Below are positions 58,283-64,000 of a stretch of DNA of 64,000 nucleotides, piece by piece. Origin of the DNA: Hofstenia miamia. Taxonomy: Eukaryota; Xenacoelomorpha; Acoela. The notes beneath the pieces were generated by a model that was given only the letters and a program-made list of their open reading frames with translations, did no database searches and had not been told where the DNA came from. The DNA lies in contig SCFE01000015.1 of the NCBI GenBank assembly GCA_004352715.1, positions 2,850,551 to 2,914,550 of the forward strand, given 5' to 3'. The stretch's first letter is position 1; each line of letters starts with the position of its first letter. Both the position numbers and the translations under genes were made by a program.

Positions 58283-58400
58283 CTCTTGATTCATGGTGAT
58301 AAACTCTCAATGTTGTACCCACCATGATTATTGACAAGTAAATTTTAACTATGAGCTCACATGCCAAACCCTAAAACCACTAAGAAAAAAACTTTTTTAG
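57719..58400. other. AT-rich stretch with (TA)n at 58252-58281
   Basis: No further exon is convincing, though an AG acceptor-like site at 57817 precedes a short open stretch. The microsatellite has about 15 TA units. Confidence 0.45.
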
Positions 58401-58745
58401 GCTGCAGACCTGCCTCAACTGAGTAGAGCATACACTGACTCAAGTTACATCTCAATAGATCAATATGCAGTCCGTTGTAAAGATAAAATCGATCAAACTC
58501 GACCTGAATTTTTAAATATTAATTTTTGGATCCGAAGCGAATCCGAATTTAATTTGAGTGTTCTAGCAATAAATAAGCAAGAAGTTAATGAAAAAAGAAC
58601 TATTACGCAACAGCGCACGCAATTCAACCAAAAGTTAGTGAATGATATTTATTTGATAAGCAATGTGTTTAAAAACAATATAAATATTGCAATTTTACAA
58701 TTGAATACTTCTAAAACGCAAATAATTTGCCCTAAGTTACTCTAA
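58401..58745 (+). CDS. Terminal exon candidate, unidentified
   Basis: A strong acceptor (AAAAAAACTTTTTTAG) is followed by 345 bp open from the first base: AADLPQLSRAYTDSSYISID, RPEFLNINFWIRSESEFNLS, then Gln/Asn-rich text to TAA at 58743-58745. It could be the last exon of the gene upstream, but the phase does not match the exon ending at 57718, so an exon would be missing. No family recognised. Confidence 0.35.
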   Translation, partial: AADLPQLSRAYTDSSYISIDQYAVRCKDKIDQTRPEFLNINFWIRSESEFNLSVLAINKQEVNEKRTITQQRTQFNQKLVNDIYLISNVFKNNINIAILQLNTSKTQIICPKLL

Positions 58746-59313
58746 ACCGTGGTCCAGCAAACGATAATATAATTGGCCTAAAATGATAATGATTTAAATT
58801 AGCAAGCCGGGCATCTATGTCCATCCCTCTTGTAGATAAACGGTTTCTTCTGTCTGTACTTGTCAGCTCACGAAGTAGAATAACCCCATCTGGTTGACCT
58901 GACGCTCATTATGAGTGGGCATTGAAAATTCCATCGTATTCATTCCCTTCCTTATTTGTAAGATTTTGTAGGACTTTAATTCCTTAAATTCTCACCAATT
59001 ATAATATATTCTATATGTTCCAAATAGTTGATTTTCTTATGGTATCCCCTCCATAATTAAATATATTATGTCCAAATCTAAAAATTAACATTTTGCAATT
59101 TTAATGTGAATTGAAGTTGTTTCAAGCAACAAGAAACTATTAACGTCAATATTGTAACTAAAGGGATTAAAACAAGAATTTCACAAGCAATGATAAATTA
59201 AAGAACCAGTAAAAAAATGCATAGTAAAACCATGAAAAATAACTTGAAGTTAATGTTAAAATTTCTATAAAAATTTTGCATCTGAAATAGATCAGAAGTT
59301 TTCTCAACATTTG
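58746..59313. other. AT-rich stretch, nothing identified
   Basis: No coding text, terminal repeats or RNA gene seen. Confidence 0.45.
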
Positions 59314-59390
59314 AGATCCAATCGGAATCGAACCGATCCCAAATCGAACCCGATTCCATCTCTTGTCTCTTGCACTTGCCCTATGAGACA
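59314..59390 (-). ncRNA. tRNA-like / pol III promoter remnant
   Basis: On the minus strand GGTTCGATTCC (59322-59334) is a perfect pol III B box within a perfect T-arm (ATCGG, 7-base loop, CCGAT; 59337-59321). Forty bases upstream, TAGGGCAAGTGC resembles an A box, inside a 6-bp stem (TGTCTC with GAGACA). The acceptor ends do not pair and part of the T-arm is duplicated, so it is not a working tRNA. A tRNA-derived SINE head is possible. Confidence 0.25.
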
Positions 59391-61339
59391 CCCTCAAGTC
59401 TCTGGCCTTGCTGCTAGTTCTTCTACTGGGCGCAGTCTGAATTCACTAACTAAAATAAATGGAATCTACAATTATTCTTGCAGTTCGCACATGTATAAAG
59501 CAGAGATGAAAATGAGACAGATATTTGTGAAGTGCCCAAACCCGCCCCAGAAACATTGTGCCCACCCCATATTCACGTATTGAAATTTGTACCATATTGG
59601 CCCACACTATATATTATGCTACCCAAAATTGTCCCACTAAAAGAAATCTGCTTCAAAAGAACTTTAGTCCTATATTTGTTTTATGAAAATTTTCATAGCA
59701 CTACACCACTCCAACACTGGCAAGTATTTTGAATCCCTTAATGCTCAAAATATACAGAATCATTTTGCAAATGTTATCTATATTTACTGCCATTTGAAAT
59801 TCAATGACCCACATCATGCCAGTCCATAGCAAAAATATGATAGCAAAATGAAATTGAATTTTAGTTTTATAATGCTTTTTATAAAGCCAATGTTTTATGC
59901 AACATATTTAGGCAAGAGTAATTGCACCCCTTCAGTGAAATTGCAAAGTCTATTAACGACAAATCAGATATAAAAGATCTTATTGGTACTATTGAATTGA
60001 ATCAAGTTTAATTAAGAACTAAAAACGCTAATGAATTTTTGAAAATGCTACTTTTACAATCTCTAAAAATGGCAATTGGCATATTACAAATAAATCTGAA
60101 ATAACACTAATTGATTTGATTACAATATTTTTTAATCATCTTTCCTTTGTTGTACTCTTAGTTTTTCTCATCTCGAGAATGTTTTTGCCATAATTCCATT
60201 TCTGGTATAAAGTACGCATGGTTCCACTTCTATACACCTTGTCGCTAACGTCAGTACTTAGCATGTTGACAAATGTAATATACTAAACTACTTTTAATGA
60301 AACGAATTCGTTTGAAGAAATGTACGAAAAATTGCTGCATGGAGGAGAGAAAATTTTTATTTATTCTTGAATTTCTGAGAAGTGTTGAAAGCAAGATAAT
60401 ACATCACTTTTCGAAAATTTCAATGCTTACTTTTGAGATACTTTTAGACTTCACTTGCTAATAAATACTTTTAGCTGCTAACCCTTTTTGTCATAGTGCT
60501 GCTTTAAGGACGGAAGTTGAACTGAGTCAGATAATCCATAGATTTAGTGTCCAATTTGGTTCATAATTTTGTGGCTAATGGTTGATTGGTTTGAGTTAGT
60601 TAGTCCCTACAAATTTCACTGTTGCTTGGGTTATGTTGGGGTTAGGGTTAGAGCTGTTATTGCGAAACAAGTTTCTCTTCATCCAAGATTCTTTCGCTTT
60701 TTCTGAAAATCATTTTTGAGATCGGCACTCCTTATCCCTGATCACAGAGGATCGCTAAATTCGATTACTTTTAAAAAAATGAATACTTTTGATTCTGAAC
60801 CGTTTTTTTAGATTTAGCATTTGTTATTTTAGGCATTTTTAGTATAAGTAATAATCGTGAAAGGAATTTGTACTTTGTCTATGAAGGAATTGTGTATGTA
60901 GGAATTGTATGACATTGGGTTACTATTAAAAAATTTTCTATATTTTAATCATTGACGTGGCAACATACACACATGGGTCAGCATTGCAACCATATTTAGA
61001 TCAAGGATGGGTTGGAATGGGTTGTTATTTCAAATTTCTTTAGTGGGTTTGGTGGAGTGCGCATGAAGAAATCCTGAGCCATTTCCGCGTCTGGTGGAGG
61101 AGAGCATTGGGCGTCACTTTTGTTTTGGTTTAATTTAATATAGACGCCACTAAAATACGAAATTTTATATTCTGCTTAAGTAAAGGGGATGGAATTCTAA
61201 TACCAAACTGCGATGCATAAATTAGCAAATATTGAGACAATATTAATTTACTAGTAGGTAAATTTTAAATTTGAGACGTGGCTGGTTCTTGCATATCGCT
61301 ATTACTTAAAGTAAACTAAAAACTACTGCTATTCTTTAC
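59391..61339. other. AT-rich stretch, nothing identified
   Basis: Short chance frames only. GGGGTTAGGGTTAG at 60639-60652 is too short to be telomeric. The contig ends at 61339. Confidence 0.45.
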
Positions 61340-62339
61340 NNNNNNNNNNNNNNNNNNNNNNNNNNNNNNNNNNNNNNNNNNNNNNNNNNNNNNNNNNNNN
61401 NNNNNNNNNNNNNNNNNNNNNNNNNNNNNNNNNNNNNNNNNNNNNNNNNNNNNNNNNNNNNNNNNNNNNNNNNNNNNNNNNNNNNNNNNNNNNNNNNNNN
61501 NNNNNNNNNNNNNNNNNNNNNNNNNNNNNNNNNNNNNNNNNNNNNNNNNNNNNNNNNNNNNNNNNNNNNNNNNNNNNNNNNNNNNNNNNNNNNNNNNNNN
61601 NNNNNNNNNNNNNNNNNNNNNNNNNNNNNNNNNNNNNNNNNNNNNNNNNNNNNNNNNNNNNNNNNNNNNNNNNNNNNNNNNNNNNNNNNNNNNNNNNNNN
61701 NNNNNNNNNNNNNNNNNNNNNNNNNNNNNNNNNNNNNNNNNNNNNNNNNNNNNNNNNNNNNNNNNNNNNNNNNNNNNNNNNNNNNNNNNNNNNNNNNNNN
61801 NNNNNNNNNNNNNNNNNNNNNNNNNNNNNNNNNNNNNNNNNNNNNNNNNNNNNNNNNNNNNNNNNNNNNNNNNNNNNNNNNNNNNNNNNNNNNNNNNNNN
61901 NNNNNNNNNNNNNNNNNNNNNNNNNNNNNNNNNNNNNNNNNNNNNNNNNNNNNNNNNNNNNNNNNNNNNNNNNNNNNNNNNNNNNNNNNNNNNNNNNNNN
62001 NNNNNNNNNNNNNNNNNNNNNNNNNNNNNNNNNNNNNNNNNNNNNNNNNNNNNNNNNNNNNNNNNNNNNNNNNNNNNNNNNNNNNNNNNNNNNNNNNNNN
62101 NNNNNNNNNNNNNNNNNNNNNNNNNNNNNNNNNNNNNNNNNNNNNNNNNNNNNNNNNNNNNNNNNNNNNNNNNNNNNNNNNNNNNNNNNNNNNNNNNNNN
62201 NNNNNNNNNNNNNNNNNNNNNNNNNNNNNNNNNNNNNNNNNNNNNNNNNNNNNNNNNNNNNNNNNNNNNNNNNNNNNNNNNNNNNNNNNNNNNNNNNNNN
62301 NNNNNNNNNNNNNNNNNNNNNNNNNNNNNNNNNNNNNNN
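61340..62339. other. 1000-N scaffold gap
   Basis: Exactly 1000 N, in front of the second Ty3/gypsy remnant. It hides that element's gag and 5' LTR if they exist. Confidence 0.95.
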
Positions 62340-64000
62340 ATTATAAACTATAAGGATAGAATGATAACTGTACAAGAAGAGGTAGTAACAACATATGAAG
62401 ATCGCGATAGGGATGACACAATAGTATTCAAGTTGGCAGAGGAGGTGAAGATTTTGCCAAATAATTGGAAAATGTGTGAAATTACAACAAGTGAAAGGAT
62501 AAACACTGAAGTAATGATATATGACCAAATTGGCATAAATACAAAGAAGTTATCGATTCCGTCGAGTTTGTGCATGATATGAGAAGGAAAGGGTTGGATA
62601 CCAGTATTAAATGCGACAAATCATATCGTCAATGTTAATAAAGACAAGGTGACGATAAAAGGAAAAAGAGTAAAATCTGAGAAGCAGATGGTAAACAAAA
62701 CAATAAACATAATAATGAAAGGAGAAGAAGAGATATTTCAGATACTGGAAATCAAGGAAAAAGAATACCCACATCTAAATAATGAAGAAAAGAAAAAGCT
62801 TGTGGAAATTTTGAATAAGCATAATAAGATATTCAACTTTGGAGAAATCAGTGTGGGGAAAGCAATCGGGGAAACACATAAGATAATTACTACAACGGAT
62901 GAACCAATTAGATTACCTTGCAGAAGGGTACCGGAAAATCTGAAAGACAAATATAATACAATTCTGAATGAACTCATTGACAATAAAATTATAAGGCCAA
63001 GTGAAAGTCCTTACACGTCACCAATGGTGTTTGTAAAACAGGGTGAAAAGTACAGGCTTTGTATAGATTTCAGAAAATTAAACGATGTGACCAAAAAAGA
63101 TGCTTATCCATTACCATGAATAGATGACATGATTTATGAAGCAACAAAAAACAAATACTTTACGTGTATTGACTTATGTGAACCCTACTGGCAAGTACCA
63201 ATTGAGCCTAAGGACATCAAAAAAACAGCATCATAACCCCATACGGATTGTTTGAATGGATGTATATGGTGTTTGGACTTTGTAACACACCAGCAACATT
63301 TCAATGGTATGTAACAAAAGTGTTAAAACAAAAGAATGAAAAAATGGAAGACAGAGTGTGTGCTTACATAGACGATATATTAATCATGAGTGATATGGTA
63401 GATGAGCATTTAGAAAAATTGGACAGAACGTTAATGATTCTCTATAATGCCAGACTGAGGGTGAATGGAAAAAAATGCAAAATTTTAAAAACGGAAGTAG
63501 TATTTTTGGGAAGAAGAATATGAAAAGGCGAAATTAAAATGAAAAACAATGCAAAGGAAATGATTTTAAATATTAAAACCCAAAAACAAAGAAGGACATA
63601 CAGAGAATAATGGGGTTCATCAACTATTATGGATCATTCATACCAAATATAGCTCATAAAACAACTAGAATAACAGCATTACTTAAAAAATCCAAACTAT
63701 TTGAATGGACATGGAGAGAAGATGAACAATTAGAAAACATCAAAAATGAACTTGCTAAAATGCCATCATTAAACTCACCTGATTATGAAGAAGAGTTTAT
63801 ATTAGATTGTGATGCAAGCAATGTTGCAATTGCAGCTTGTTTGGGACAAATGAAAAATGGAACAGAAGTACCTATACAATTCTTTAGTTGACAATTAAGA
63901 ACAAGTGAAGAAAATTATGGATCAACAAAGTTGGAGATGTAAGTGTTGATAGAAAGTATAAAGAAATTTAGATACTTTTTAATTGGACAGAAGTTTAAAG
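62340..64000 (+). pseudogene. Ty3/gypsy pol: pre-RT linker, RT and RNase H, runs off window
   Basis: The linker (62361-62578 and 62649 onward) leads into an RT frame to 63116 with GEKYRLCIDFRKLNDVT, then after a stop FTCIDL (motif A Asp) and WQVPI, a one-base deletion near 63235, PYGLFEW and FGLCNTPATFQ, CAYIDDILIMSD (catalytic pair) and KCKILKTEVVFLG; then the connection and FILDCDASNVAIAACLGQ, the RNase H start, continuing to the window end. In-frame stops at 62579, 63117, 63521 and 63889 are all TGA; at least two fall where the family has Arg. CpG is moderately low. The element copies itself through RNA in the family; this copy cannot. Confidence 0.85.

Noticed and set aside
1-64000. CRISPR arrays, bacterial operons, rRNA genes or intact tRNA genes
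   Set aside because: No regularly spaced repeats with unique spacers, no ribosome-binding-site gene strings and no complete cloverleaf were seen. Splice sites and retroelements mark this as animal nuclear DNA.

Overview
This window looks like animal (invertebrate metazoan) nuclear DNA. It is AT-rich, has kilobase-scale spliceosomal introns, and carries a cyclin E gene among decayed DNA transposons, LINEs, Penelope-like and Ty3/gypsy elements. I cannot name the species. Several N runs and two clear assembly artefacts show it is a draft scaffold.

Host genes. (1) Cyclin E lies on the minus strand in three exons (31146-30897, 23014-22801, 12228-11490). The splice sites are consensus, the phases match and the product is 400 aa. 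Introns of 7.9 and 10.6 kb hold most of the transposons between 12 and 31 kb. (2) A plus-strand, partly phase-consistent exon set at 54.7-57.2 kb, with two more exon candidates at 57.6 and 58.4 kb, looks like a real gene I do not recognise. (3) One small minus-strand exon candidate lies at 33.2 kb.

Region by region. 0-5 kb: a decayed THAP/P-element-like transposase; then a 1.56 kb non-autonomous hAT-like element inserted inside a Penelope-like element that keeps RT and GIY-YIG remnants. 5-11 kb: AT-rich sequence with a Harbinger-type transposase pseudogene and degenerate repeats. 11.5-31 kb: cyclin E, with LINE copies, the left half of a BED-type hAT, a piggyBac-like terminus and an almost complete second hAT with a long transposase frame. 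31-34 kb: a TTAA-flanked MITE just upstream of the cyclin E start codon and a Nextera mosaic-end adaptor left in the assembly. 33.7-38.85 kb: a block almost free of CpG that contains a Ty3/gypsy gag-pol remnant. 39.1-40.2 kb: a LINE ORF1 with a PHD finger joined to a possible Polinton-like fragment. 41.2-53.9 kb: the right half of the BED-type hAT, then a head-to-tail run of LINE copies and one opposite-strand LINE. 54.7-58.7 kb: the unidentified gene. 62.3-64 kb: a second, decayed Ty3/gypsy pol.

Main structural conclusion. The two hAT halves at 16446-17223 and 41234-41983 share termini and an identical 8-bp target-site duplication, and they interrupt one LINE endonuclease frame. They are one insertion, so the 22-kb block between the two 1000-N gaps is probably misplaced in this scaffold. 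The most unusual biological signal is the sharp CpG-free block, together with TGA stops at arginine positions in both Ty3/gypsy copies. This suggests methylation-driven or RIP-like decay. I found no clear new enzymatic or defence system.
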